A stretch of DNA of 64,000 bases from Lepturacanthus savala (GCA_030544235.1 CM060484.1:4413031-4477030), one strand, 5' to 3'; shown: positions 1 to 38,229, numbered from the stretch's first letter. The notes: generated by a model from the letters alone, not told the origin. Numbers and translations: made by a program.

Positions 1-168
1 AAGTTTTAAGTGGATCGGATGAATGATTCAAAGGACAGATGGACAGACATCCCTTGATCCTTTGCTTTATAGTTAGAAAACCGCATAATTTGTAATTATA
101 AAATAATAACTCATTGTTTCAGATTTATCTTCAAATATGAATTAGCCTGTTGTGTTTTTACTTTACAG

Positions 169-3100
169 GACAGACCTATAGAGCTCCGTCAGCCCAGGCT
201 CAGACAGTCTCAGCCCATCAAAGACAGAGCAGTATGTCAGAACCAGTCTCAGAATTGTGAGATGAAAAAGGATTGAAGTAGCATTTTTGTGAAGTAGCTC
301 CTTTAAGAAATTATTGGCCAATTTGTCTTGGAGCAGCAGTGCACCACAATCAGCACCAATTAAAATCAGCTTAATAAGCCCCCCGCCTCTTCTCCATCTC
401 CTTCACCACAACACTGAACCACCATCTGTCTCCCCCTCCTTCTGCACATATACCATAGTACAGACAGACTGGGAACAGGGCGGTGGGGGGTTATACTCAG
501 GTTTAAAGTGGAATTACAGTTAAGTGCATCGCTTCTATTATTGGTAAACAGCAAGAGATGCACTAATATTATAAACTTTGGCTGCCTGAATTCGGTTAAA
601 AAGAATCAATGCATCTTATTAGACTTAAATCAAAGAGCAATCATTTTCCAATTACAATTTTTCAAATAGAATTAATAGTTCAGTAAAGTAATATTATTAG
701 ATAAAATATGTAAGTTTTCTTGTTTTGATTTCAAATCTTTTAAATTCAATAATATTGAATATCTCCCTCAGATTGCTGTAGGTGAGGTTTCTCTTTTTGA
801 ATCCCTGTGTATCCACTTTATCAGACACGAGGAGTTACAGTGTGATTTATGGTCTTAATTTAGATTTTCCATCTTTATGGCTCAAATGCAAAATGTGAAA
901 CAATCTGTAAGTAATAGTAGGGTTTAAAAACAAGAGCAGCTTTAGTGGCTGGGTGAAATACAGCTTATGTGTTTTATGGCTGCTGGTGAGGTCAGTTTTA
1001 GGTCATAATAGTTTACGGCTCAGAGGGCTTATCATTCTCATCTTCATTCACTCAGTGTCGGCATGTGTGTGTTTTAACGAGGAGGGAGGGTAACCACTGT
1101 TTTATCACACAGTCCAGTCCAATTCATTTAGTATCTTTTCTGCACTTAAAATGGCCTCAATGACCTCTTGGTGTGTTGATATGAACCAAGAAAAACAGAA
1201 AGCCTAAATATACAGCAGGACAATAGACAGTAAATCACAGGTCTGCTTTCTCTGCTGGATCTGAAAATTACAGATTCTTGTCTCTTTTTTTGTTTTAGTT
1301 TAGTCAATTACATTGTTTCTTCTATTTTCCCAAGTGGTATGATAAGGAAAATATATTCAGAGAGAGAAACCTGTTCTATAGAATACAATCCTAACATGTT
1401 CATTTAAAGTATTACAGCCACCAGTAGCAAATGTTGTTCAGGCTGTTGTTCAGCTTCACTTAAAGTCCCCTTTACAAAATAAGGTACCCAGTAAAATTAC
1501 AGTATGAAATGTGAAAGTAGTTTTCCTTTTCACAAGGCCAGTATATCAGTGACTTAAATATATGAAGTCACTACATATTTAGAAATTAAATTTAGTGTGG
1601 GAATAATGACAATGGATAATATAGATTAGGATAAGTGTACTCATTTGTCACATTTCCTCCAGGTGAACTTGTACTCTGACCCACCAAAGCCTGGCCACTT
1701 TGTGTACTCAGGACTAAGCAAGGAGGCTACAAAGTTCATGACGCTGGATTTTCCTCAGGCTCAGAAAGCGGACACCAACTCTGCTTCTCTTCATCCAAAT
1801 GGACACGACCCTCATCAGAGTACATACATGCCAATTAATACTTCAACAAAATACAAACTAATTCATGTATCGTTCAGCTGCTGATTACAACTTGCATCAT
1901 ATAACTTGTTCTTTCCTCTGTCAAATAAACAGCAGGTTCTGTGGCCTGTCCTCCTTCATCTGCTTCCATCTCATCCACAAGATGTCCTGGGCCTCAGGCA
2001 GGACAGCAGCTGGTCACGACTCTCTACAGTCAGGCCGACAAGTTCCTCCAGCAGGTAGCTGACCTATTATCAGGGATGTGCTGCTAAAAAGACGATTACA
2101 TCCGGTCTTTAAGTAACCAGAGATTTTTTTTATTCAGCTACAGACTTTTGAGGACCTCCTTAACAATGGAAAACTCAAACCTGCTGAACAGATGAAGGTA
2201 AGAACAACAAACTGTTGAAGTCCATAATCTTACTGGCCATCTCATATTTGCACTCATGAACAGATTCTCTCTATCAGGGTCTGTCACAGCTCGTCCAGGG
2301 CCTCGACTCTTTGGAAAGGGGCTACCTGTTGGAGAGGAATGAGCACAAACTCCTGCAGCAGCGAGGGGCCGAAATCAGCCACTTTGACCCTGAACGGTGA
2401 GTTATTACATTTCATATTATGCACTACTTATGTGCACACTGTTTTTACCTTGTCTTTATGTGTATGTATCAGGGAGCTGGACGGGCTCATCTTTCAGTTT
2501 GGCCTGCGTATGGATGAGCTAAAGGAGCAGGTGGAACAGATGCGATGGGAGCAGCCCATCTGTGAAGCTCCTCCTTCTCCAACTCTTCAACCCACCACAT
2601 CATCTTCCCCCTCTGTATCTACACAGGTATCACCAAAACTCATCTGCACAGCTAAAAATGATTATGGTCATAATAAACAGACAACCATGTTGTGAAATTT
2701 AAGAAGTTAATGATGCTGATTTAAAAAATCATATAAGAACTTTATGATCTTGTTTTGTTTGAGATATGATCAGTCAAACTTCTTTCCCTGTAAGAAAAAT
2801 GGCAGCCTCATATTTTATGTAGTGACTTTATGTTTGATGATTGAACACACTGATTTTGATGTCATACTAATCAAGGTTTGGAACTCCTTCCAGAGTCCCC
2901 CTGTGCCTTTGCTGGTTGATCCAGGAGAGACACCAGTGGTGGAGGTGATCTCAGTCAGCGAAGAAAATGAGAAAGAGACTGAGGATGAGGAAACTTTGAA
3001 TTCCATCTTCCTCAAACCTATGAATGGAAAATACAGATGTGTTAATAAAGACTTCACCACACTATCAGATCAGTAAGTGATGTTTGTGTTTTTTTTAATA

Positions 3101-6100
3101 GTTTTTTTTAACTGGAACATGTTTGTATGTGTCATCAATTAAAAAAGAGTCCATCTGACCAACAGTTTCTTTATTGTAATGTTTTTAATAATGGTAGGAA
3201 ATGCTTGATTATTTCATGTCATATTCAGGATATTTGGAAAATATTGAATCCTTGACTTTCATTATTTAATTCTGAATGATTTTCTACTTTTCAGTGACCA
3301 AAGCTTCAAAGATCTTCCCAAACTCCTCGACTGTGGCCTTAGAGAAGGAACTCCCCTCTCCACTGCTTCAAGAACTGACCTGCAGCCTGGGGAGAAGGGA
3401 CATGGTCATGGATCTGGAAGTATGGAAGTCCAGAAAAGTCTTCTGCAGAGGTTTGTTTCATCAGCAGCAAATAGTAAATGCTGGATTTTTTTAGGACATT
3501 TGCTTTGTGCTCAACTTGCAGTCTTTAGATTTTTTTGAAGCTATTTTCAGGACTGAAGTTCTCTGATTGTCTCTGACAGGCGAGCTGAATCAGAACACCG
3601 GGCCTCTCCTCCTGTTAATTCTAATAAACTGCAGACAAACAAATCCAGTCTTCCATCACAAAGGGCCTCCAGTCAGTCCACCACGCTCCCTGTTCATCCA
3701 CATAGAAGCAATAAAACATTAGTGGTGAGAAAGTCTCACAGTAGCAGCCTGAGCAGCCTGGGAGAGATCACTGCATCAGATCGGAGGAGCTCCAAACTAC
3801 AAACTATGACCAGGAGAGTGCTTTCTCAGGTCAGTTATATTGCTCACAATCTGCATGAACAATAATCAGCTTCAACATGGATTCCATTGAAAACATGTGA
3901 CATTAGATTTTGTTTTTTTTATCATGCATCTGAAGCTAAAATAATATTTTTTTGCTGGAATTCATCAGAGGATTTTCAGCATTTTATTGTCATAGCAGTC
4001 TAACTGCTTTTCTAAAGTTGCAACAGTGCACCAATAAATTAAAAGAAACTATCTGAGATCTTTGCGTGAAAAGATGTGATTTGTTTACTCCACAGAAAAA
4101 ACCTATGTAGTATAAAAAATGTTTACATGCATTTGGTGGACAGATGGGAGATGTGTAATGTTGTGTGTTGCATTAACCAGGATGGGATCATCTCTCCAGA
4201 GACAGACAGTGGGTTTGTTGGTTCAGAGAGCAGCCATCTGACTCCTGCAGCAGCTCCTAGTCATCTCCATAAGAGGGCCCCAGAGAGGTGAATCACACAT
4301 ATCTGCACCATACACCTCATCATAGTACTGTCCTCCACCCCTGTGGGGGACAGTACTACACAGAAATAATTCAGATGTTTGATCCAGTTTCACTTTTCAG
4401 TCCATTTCTGATCCAGTGTTTTTGTATGTTTGAATATTCATCCATCCAGAGTTTCAGCCCCTCAGGAGGTGACTTCAGGGAAGTCTCAGACAGGTCTGGT
4501 CTCAGCACCATCTCCTGGTTCCTCATTGTTACACAGAAGCATGCCTCTTGAGCCGGGCAGAGGCTCCCGGCAGAGAATCAGATGTGTGGAGAGTAGACAC
4601 ATCTTCTCCTGCTCCCCTCAGCGCTCGGTCAGTCAGACAAACCAAACCAGGGCTGATAGTGGAAGTAGTGAGTTCGGGCTGGAGAGTGACTGCAGTGAGT
4701 CCTCATGTTCTATCCATCATGTTTTTTAACCCTCATGTTGTGTTCCTGGTCAAATCCGACCGTTTTTTTAAGAACTCAAATTCAAGATTTCTAAGTTCAA
4801 ATCAATGAGACATACAGGCCATAAATAACAAATATGTTACATCTTTACAAGAGGTTATGCTGATTGATTTTCAAATTGAACATGAAACAAACACAACATG
4901 AGGGTTAAATCCATGCTTAAAACATTTAAAACACTCAAAAAAGCAAGGGTAACAAAATGTTGCTTTTTTATTTGTCTATGCAATCAATACTAATGTCTGT
5001 TGTTTTCTTTTATTGTTTATTTAACCCGCTCTCACTCTGCAGCCTACACGGTTTCTGAAGAGGGACAGAGTATTGACCCGTACACCGAGTCCACCAGTTC
5101 CTTCTGCAGCTCCTGCCCAAGCTCCTCCCCCGCTGCATGGCGTCGTCATGGTGATTCTCTTAAAACACTGAGCTCCACTCAGGTGGCGAATCGCAAGTGA
5201 GTATGTAGCAGCGGCTGCTATGGTGATAGCTGTGCATACAACGTTAGATTTATGGCACCCGTGCAGAGACTCCGACATCTCAAAGTGAACAAGCTGTGTT
5301 GAGCAGCTTTTATTGAAAGCTGCCACATCATTATTTTCAGATGATATTCTCTGAAATTGATTGGTTAACTTCTACAAGTTTACCCTGTTGTATCAAGCTC
5401 CACAGCACATGAAATGTTGAACCATCCTTCTTGTCTATATCATATTTTTTTATGTATTTTATTCCAGAATCGGCTGCTAGTGAATGTGGTTACATATTAG
5501 GAGGTACTTTGACTTGTTTACTGCATGGTTTGGTGTTGCATGACTCTTTGCAAAGAGTGTGTATAGGTTTGGATTGACACCTGCATTGATACTTTAAATC
5601 ACCTGCTTGGTGTTAAATATTTCCACAGTCGGTGAACGGTCGCATTACCTGGTGTTTGACTTTGGATATGTGTGGCAGTAAAAATCAGCGTTGTGTTTTT
5701 AGTGATGCAATCCAGACCCTCCAGGCCGAGGTGACCAGACTGAAGGACAGACTAGAGAGCTGTCTGAAAAATAAGAAGCCTCTCAGCTCTGTGAGAGCGG
5801 CTCCTTCAGCTGAGGAGAACTACACTCACCAAACCACCTCTACGCCTCGCATCAGGTCTGTTTGTGGCTATCGATACTACTGTTACACTACAGGCTTACA
5901 CTTGATTTTATAGCCACACAGACACAGTAAAGTTTATCTTCAAAGTGAAGCATCCACACAGAGCTTGGAAGTCTTTACCTGCCTCAGTTACGCTGCCTTG
6001 GCACATCTGTTAAAAAAAACAAACATTTTTATAGGAAAGCATTCAATAACGTACCATAAATGTGTTTGTGTGTTTCTTTTATGATGTTGCTGTTAAAAAA

Positions 6101-8962
6101 GCAGTGCTATATACATCCTTTTAATCACTTACATACAGTATACCTAAGTAATCAGCTATTTATCTTCTCTCATTGCTCAGGTCTTGGGAGCATCAGCATG
6201 ATGTTAGTGGAGGAGGCAGAAAGAGGCGGACGGTGGACGATGCTGAGGAGGCTACACTAAGACAAACAGCCAGGGAGAGATCCACTTCTCAATGTCATCA
6301 AACATCACAAACTGACATCTGTACGTTCATCTGAATTAACTCCTGACCCTTTATTCATAAATTTGCCTGAAAGATTGTTTAATCCAAATGTTACAAATAA
6401 TCCTAATTCTTTAACATTCATACATGAGCCTTAAATGATTATTTTCATCTAGGATATTAATTTCAAAGAGAATAGCACATTAAATGCTGTGCAAGTTAAA
6501 CACTTCGCCCTGTATATAAAACATTAATAAAAAGCATGTGATTTTAACAAGTATGTAATTTAATCCATGTAATGTTTTTATTTTTAGTGACCAGGTCCAC
6601 ACCCCGACCTCAGCCTCATGTTTCCAGATCTACTCAAACATCTGAAGCAGCAGCAGAAACACGCTGTTCACACACAAGTACTCACCGCAGCAGAACACAA
6701 CCCAGTAAGAATGTCCATCCTTCTATTCATTTTGATAGAAAAAAAAACAAATCCTTCCACTAAAATAAGATTCAGTTGACTTTTTAGGCAACCAATTATT
6801 CTGCAATGTCTGAAGCTCAGTTTACAGCCAATTTCTTTGATCAACAGTGTAACCAAGAGCCTTATTGGTGCAGATTGAGCACCTATTAAATTAATTTTTA
6901 TTCATTTAAATGCAGTTTGTCCCTTTTGTAATTGCTTGCAGCAACACAAGGCTCTATTCAGTTTCCCAAACTGACAACACCATACCTTCAGTCTCTCCTA
7001 ACCTCACCAGCTTCCAAATCATGTGACACTATTATATTTCTATGGCTAGAACTGTTCAAATGGGTACCTATTCCTGTATTTTATTTTTAGAGGAGAATAT
7101 GTGTCTACTCTGCTATTTTAGGCCTCACCTGTGTGTGTGTGTGTGTGTGTTTGTTGCAGGGCAGGATCCTGTTGTGTCAGAAGCAGCAGATGAACCTGAC
7201 AGAAGCAGAAGTCAAGCTCCTCTTTGTCCTCAGTGTTTGTTACATCGCCGAGGGGGATCTGAAAGTAAGGAGGCTCATCATGTCCAACAGGATATCTGTT
7301 TCATGATTATGTTTTGTGTCTGTTATTGCATTCAGGCAAAGAGGATGCTTTTCTACTTTCCACTCGTATTTTTAATTCCTTTGAACCTGCATCCTGCATG
7401 AGTTGATCAGCCGCTTTCAATCCACTCTGTCTTTTATTATCAGGGCCAGTTGGCGGCAACATAGAGCCACTTCAAATCCATTCACCCTCTTGCTTACATC
7501 ACTGTCCTCTCTGTGGATGCCTGGAACCGCACCGACACCCCAAGTCTGGTGAGTGGAGACCAAGATGCAGAGTACAATTTAATACCCATTTTCATGATCA
7601 TAGCAGTATTTCTATTACATATTTCACAGCTGTATATATCAATAATTCCTACTCCTACATTTAAATTAACTGACATGACCTTGACCTTGATCTGTGGTTA
7701 GAAATAATAGGAATGCTTCAAAGAGGATCAACATATTCCTATTGTTGCATCACTCTCTTATTGACAAACTGCAACCAAATCTTAGAGGCAATGGGGATTT
7801 CACTAAAAGATCTTAAAAGTGCTGCACAAGCTTGGATTTGTTTGTTTGGGGTGCTGCTTAAGTTGTCAGTTTTTAGACTGATTGTGGTTTCAGTTACTAT
7901 CTACACCAGGCAAGAAAAAATAGGCATTTGTAAACTAAACTGAAGACTTTTTTTTAACAGGAGTTATTTTTTAGATATAGATACATTTTACTCTGACACC
8001 CTTATACTAAACCTTTGCTATATGTGGTTGTCACAGATTCATGACTAGTCAAATCTGAGATTGTTCAGTAGAGTCACTATACTTCAATCAGTTCAGTCTG
8101 CATTTAGTGGGATTATCTGAAGCATTGATGGAGCTTCTAAACCTACTGTGTCATTTGCAGACTGTCGCAGAGACTGCAAACCGGCCAAGTCCCAGGACAG
8201 AGCAGCGAGGAGCAGATACTCTGCAGCTCCTCCTGTGCTGCTGCAGTGCACGCCAGTCTGCCCCCCACCACTGCTGTAAGGAATCTACCAGAACACACAC
8301 ACCGCAGCCATATCCACTGACTGCTCTCCAATGCTAATGAAATAAATATCTCATATTTTCTCAAGGATCATTTGCAAACAATTCTATATGACATGCTAGT
8401 TCATTACAGTATAAACCGCACATTAACTGTTACTTTTGCAGTTAAAAAAAAGAAAAAGAAAGAAAACATTAAATTGGGGTGCGACAAAAAATCAACACAA
8501 TCGCTTTTTTATCTCCACTTTTAGTCATATTGTTTTAGACTAATATTAGACTTGTTTGAAATGAGCCATGTCTGCACAATAATGCTGAATAAAATTAAAA
8601 CACAAATACATTAATTCACTGACAAACACTACTATAAAGATGTTTACTCTTCATTTCTTTGTGTTCATATCTACCTTCTCTTTAGGTTGTACTCCAGTCC
8701 TGTGATGAACAGCTACTCGTCACCCCACTATGTGCCTCCTACCGACAGCACCGGCCCATCCTCAGGGGTCAGAGGTCGCATGGAGGTGAGGGGGAGGGCG
8801 AGACGCTCCCTGTCTGTTGATGAGCAGGGTTCCATGGACAGCTCTCTGGACAGAGCCATTAGGGCAGCTCGGCACATGAAACACACCTCCAGACACATGG
8901 CCCACTCTCTGGCTACAGGACTGCACTACCAGCAGCTGCTGTCTCAGTCCTGCACCTACTAG
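169..8962 (+). CDS. akna: akna-like gene, 3' part (5' end outside window)
   Basis: Twenty exons join in one frame to 951 residues and a TAG stop: 169-231, 1663-1819, 1936-2054, 2138-2197, 2278-2396, 2473-2626, 2894-3072, 3295-3450, 3580-3829, 4181-4287, 4450-4694, 5043-5196, 5703-5855, 6181-6320, 6588-6704, 6942-7022, 7160-7264, 7444-7548, 8161-8275, 8686-8962. Each junction has GT-AG and matching phase. The protein is low-complexity and Ser/Pro-rich with two coiled-coil stretches (about residues 114-200 and 590-620), a PETDSGFVGSESS motif, a Cys/His-rich part and a basic RGR-rich tail. Human AKNA was first described as an AT-hook transcription factor and later as a centrosomal microtubule organiser; the role here is inferred from likeness to remembered AKNA. 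The first listed exon is the weakest: its donor at 232 was chosen because it alone keeps phase. The paralogue AKNAD1 cannot be fully excluded. Confidence 0.78.
232..1662 (+). other. akna intron, AT-rich, no gene seen
   Basis: The 1.4 kb between the first listed exon and the exon at 1663 is AT-rich. It contains no open frame with splice sites that fits the gene, no microsatellite and no repeat I recognise. The first exon could instead extend to 256 (GTGAGA donor), but that breaks the frame into the next exon. Confidence 0.5.
2138..2626 (+). CDS. akna: akna coiled-coil exons (three exons)
   Basis: Exons 2138-2197, 2278-2396 and 2473-2626 encode the best conserved block. It starts LQTFEDLLNNGKLKPAEQMK, continues through a Leu/Glu-rich helix with SLERGYLLERNEHKLLQQ, then ISHFDPERELDGLIF and RMDELKEQVEQM. 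The heptad-like Leu/Glu/Lys spacing predicts a coiled coil, and the 'FDPERELDG' join matches my memory of AKNA proteins. It is followed by a Pro/Ser/Thr-rich linker. This block is the main reason for the akna call. Confidence 0.75.
4181..4287 (+). CDS. akna: akna exon with PETDSGFVGSE motif
   Basis: This exon reads DGIISPETDSGFVGSESS and then an Ala/Pro-rich run. The 'SPxTDSGFVGSE' stretch is a short conserved motif I associate with AKNA. It is an exposed Ser/Thr/acidic peptide, possibly a phosphodegron or docking site (inference). The exon starts after 'ccag' at 4180 and ends before GTGAAT at 4288, phase 2. Confidence 0.7.
4323..4358. repeat. short strong hairpin in akna intron
   Basis: Arms 4324-4338 and 4343-4357 pair over 15 positions with one mismatch (a G-U wobble in RNA) around a 4-base loop, and one more T-A pair extends the stem. 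It is too short for a microRNA precursor and has no flanking duplication that I can see. Confidence 0.55.
4730..4904. mobile_element. piggyBac-like MITE, 175 bp, with TTAA duplications
   Basis: Perfect 15-bp terminal inverted repeats CCCTCATGTTGTGTT lie at 4730-4744 and (inverted) 4890-4904. Each is flanked by TTAA (4726-4729 and 4905-4908), the target duplication of piggyBac elements. The interior is AT-rich with no open frame, so it is non-autonomous. It begins 35 bp after an akna splice donor (4695). Confidence 0.75.
7131..7150. repeat. (GT)10 at an akna splice acceptor
   Basis: Ten GT units are followed by TTTGTTGCAG and the exon at 7160. The dinucleotide tract takes the place of part of the usual polypyrimidine tract. 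Confidence 0.8.
7160..8275 (+). CDS. akna: akna Cys/His-rich exons (three exons)
   Basis: Exons 7160-7264, 7444-7548 and 8161-8275 are joined in phase 1. They bring together CPQC plus a downstream LLHRR, then CLHHCPLCGCLEPHRH, then DCRRDC. The dense Cys and His pairs could bind metal, but I cannot name a zinc-finger family. The neighbouring exons are Ser/Pro-rich and almost free of Cys, so the clustering stands out. The frame is fixed by the phase-2 join to the terminal exon. Confidence 0.6.
8686..8962 (+). CDS. akna: akna terminal coding exon
   Basis: The last 92 codons end in SQSCTY and TAG. The segment contains SGVRGRMEVRGRARRS, a basic RGR-rich patch that could act as a degenerate AT-hook or nuclear-localisation signal, followed by a helical segment (SMDSSLDRAIRAARHMKHTS) typical of AKNA-type C-termini. 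The canonical AT-hook core RGRP is not present in what I read, so minor-groove binding is not assured. Confidence 0.72.
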
Positions 8963-9019
8963 ACCTGAACTCACCGAGCAACGTCAACTACATATCACAG
9001 CAGCTGCCAACAGGCATTA

Positions 9020-9025
9020 AATAAA
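9020..9025 (+). terminator. akna proximal poly(A) signal
   Basis: AATAAA lies 58 bp after the akna stop codon. It would give a very short 3' UTR. Confidence 0.5.
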
Positions 9026-9874
9026 AAATATGACTTCTCTTTGGCTCCTATATCTGGGGGAAGAAAATGGATGCAGCATTTTTAATTTAATGATATCATT
9101 ACTCTACGTCTCAGGTGGCCAAACATGAATTTGTTTCATTCATAGGCTTAATATTTATTTCAAAAGATGAACTAACTTTCAGTTATGATGTAACACTGTA
9201 GATCATTTTGATTAATAATGTTGCTGATCATATTGATCATATACATTTTCAAATTTCTAAACCAAAGAGGTAAAGAAATTAGTTTCTTTACTTCATTTGA
9301 CAGATTTTCAGCTGTCTGGATAGGAATTTAAAACTCAATTAATCAGATGTATTTATTGAGTATGTGACTTATTATTGATCATGTGAATGTTTTTTTAATG
9401 TTTAGTTAAATCCAAAAAATAATTTCAGTGTTATTTTAGTTGCACATTGTTGTAAGTGTAAATGTAAGGTGTTTTTTTATGCTATGCTGGATCTCTTAGC
9501 TTATATCTGTTCTGTATGTAGTTGACATATTTCTCAAATTATGGAAGTTTTGAATGTCATTTTATACTGGATTTTTCATAAGCTTTCATAAGCCAGATGT
9601 GTAATTGTACAGTAACTTTCTATGGATAAAATATTCACTTGGCACTGCAGTGTCAAATGCTTTTCACGTCTCTACAAGGACAATTTTTACAGATGGAAGT
9701 GTGTTAGAGATGCTTAAAACATTATGAACTGTGGATTTTGAAATCTGTTCATCTGTAATGATTTTTTTTTATTTTTACGTTTATACTATTATTTCTCAAA
9801 CTGTAATTTTTTATATTTTGAAAGCAGCCAAATGAAGGTGAAAATGAACATTTAGCATACTTTCCTTTCTTTTA

Positions 9875-9880
9875 AATAAA
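9875..9880 (+). terminator. akna distal poly(A) signal
   Basis: AATAAA at the end of an AT-rich stretch about 0.9 kb past the akna stop. It faces the stxbp1 poly(A) signal 58 bp further on. Confidence 0.5.
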
Positions 9881-9919
9881 AAAAATACTAAAAAGTAAAG
9901 ATGTTATTCAAAAAGTCTT

Positions 9920-11783
9920 AGATGTAATGGAAGCCAATTTATTAGACAGCCTTAGTACATATTAGGTACACATGGAAGTATTGTTTGTGCTTCGACACTC
10001 GCAAACATACAATCCCAATAAGTTAAACATTTTTAGGACAGACGAATGTTTCATTAATATTTTTTCTCTTAAATAATTTTGATATAAATCAACTGATTAG
10101 ACAGAGTAAACCCTATGCAACAGCAAATTATAATAGAAAAAAATAAACACAAAGTCAAGCGTTTGCATCACAGAAAACGCATTATAGTGCAATATACAAC
10201 TTATTTGGCCAGGGAAGAAGAAAGGGAGGGAGTAAATAAAAGTGAAAGAGTTGGGTTGAAGTCTTTTTTTTCTTTTGCAAAGCCATTCACCATTGAAGGG
10301 TTTACATTGCACCAGAGGAGGAAACAGACAAAGAAAATATAGATATTTTTTTTTCCAGTTGACCACTAACATCTACAGCTAAAACATCACAAACACAGTG
10401 GCTTCACATTGGCATTTTTTTAAAGGAAAAGTGTCACTACTTCACAGCCAGAAATATCACCAGTCAACAGTGAGACGCTAAAACAGCAACATATACAACA
10501 CTACTCAGTGCATGGCCCAATTAAACATCATTACTAACCAATGATAAGACTTAATCTGACAGGATACAATACTGAATTACAACTGGCCCTTTTTAAGATT
10601 ATTCATTAAATATCAGCAAGCAACGGCCGTTTCAACATTAAAACGTGAAGTTTCTCCGGAGAAAGGAAAAGGTTTGTGGCGATTGAATACTTTACAGCCT
10701 CAACAGCCGGAGTTGATCCTAGCTTCAACAGAGCTTTTTCTCATTTCAAAACTCTCTTATTTAACTGAAAAATTTCATTTTGAGTATCAAACATACACCG
10801 ACTGCAAACAGGAAAGATGGAAAAATGCAGAAGGCGGTAGTGGAGATTAACTCCTATACACAATGGTGAAAAAAATGCGTCAAAATATTCAGACATTTCT
10901 AAAACCACTCCTGTAGCATAGTCCAGTTATCATTTAATGCTAGTGTAAGTCAGAGGTTTGATTTTTTTTCTTCTTAAATACCTAAAAACAAACCAAAGAT
11001 TATTTGACAGTTCAATTCTATTGCACTATCCACCATCCTCTAAAAGACTAAATAATGCATGGCAACTGAGTTAAGACAGACCATCGAGTAACAGTGGTTT
11101 ATAAGTGGTTCTGTGTGCATTTTGATACTTGTTTGATACTGAAAACAAAAGTTTTTCAAGCACATCTTAGGAAAAAGCTAAATGTTAACTCTGCAGCTCC
11201 CAGAACATCCACACTGGATACAAACACAGTAACAGTCCACACAAGTCCAAGCATGCTACTGAATACGAACATCTCAAATGGGCAGGGGCAACTCCTTTCC
11301 GATGAATTATATTTATATATTGCATGTTGACTGATATGATATATTTTACAACATCAACCTCTCAAACAGCATGTCCCTCCTCCACCCGCTTCCCATAAAA
11401 CTCACACAAAAGGAGGAAACCCAAAGGAACAAACAAGAGAAAATGTCTACATTTTACACAGTCTAGCAGGATTCATAGCATACAATATTACATTTTGGTA
11501 CTTTCAGTTTCAAACGGCCTTCTGTTCTGATATTTAAACCTTTTTAAATAAGTCTATTTTGTTGCATCCACTGTAAAACATGAGAATACAACAATTTTAT
11601 TCTTTGATATAACATAGATTTTTTTTTTTTTATCATCTAAGATGCCTTTTTTTTTCTTCTCAAGCAAGATGCATACACAATAAATGTAGGATTTGTGTGG
11701 GGAAAAGAAGGAGGTAAGATGGGTAAAGGGGGGACAGGTTCAGGTTAAGGAGGTCTAGGAGGTAAATGTGTGATAGGAGGATT
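9920..11783 (-). other. stxbp1: stxbp1 3' UTR (probable)
   Basis: AT-rich sequence between the shared terminal exon and the distal - strand AATAAA. Mammalian STXBP1 also has a long 3' UTR. I see no ORF or mobile element here. The extent is inferred from poly(A) signals only. Confidence 0.45.
9938..9943 (-). terminator. stxbp1 distal poly(A) signal
   Basis: TTTATT on the + strand reads AATAAA on the - strand, 1.84 kb past the stxbp1 short-form stop. Another AATAAA on the - strand is at 11596-11601. Confidence 0.5.
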
Positions 11784-38105
<26,322 letters not shown>

Positions 38106-38145
38106 GATGCTGCCGAGTGTTGGACTGAGTGTTCACCCTCTGCTT

Positions 38146-38150
<5 letters not shown>

Positions 38151-38184
<34 letters not shown>
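38151..38184. repeat. (CT)17 tract in the stxbp1 leader or core promoter
   Basis: It reads (GA)17 on the stxbp1 sense strand, ending 45 bp upstream of the start codon. Confidence 0.95.
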
Positions 38185-38186
<2 letters not shown>

Positions 38187-38218
38187 ACCTCACATCGCTG
38201 CGGAGGAGCCTCCAGTTG

Positions 38219-38229
38219 GAAACGTCACC
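38219..38229 (-). promoter_or_regulatory. CRE-like site upstream of stxbp1
   Basis: The - strand reads GGTGACGTTT, a CRE half-site with near-palindromic flank, about 115 bp upstream of the ATG. A motif match only. Confidence 0.3.

Larger units (their letters stand above)
5197..8685 (+). other. longer gaps between late akna exons
   Basis: The gaps 5197-5702, 5856-6180, 7549-8160 and 8276-8685 are ordinary AT-rich introns. Apart from a (GT)10 tract at 7131-7150 I see no repeat, RNA gene or extra exon that fits the akna frame. Confidence 0.4.
8963..9900 (+). other. akna: akna 3' UTR (probable)
   Basis: AT-rich non-coding DNA from the stop to the distal AATAAA. No ORF or repeat of note. Confidence 0.5.
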
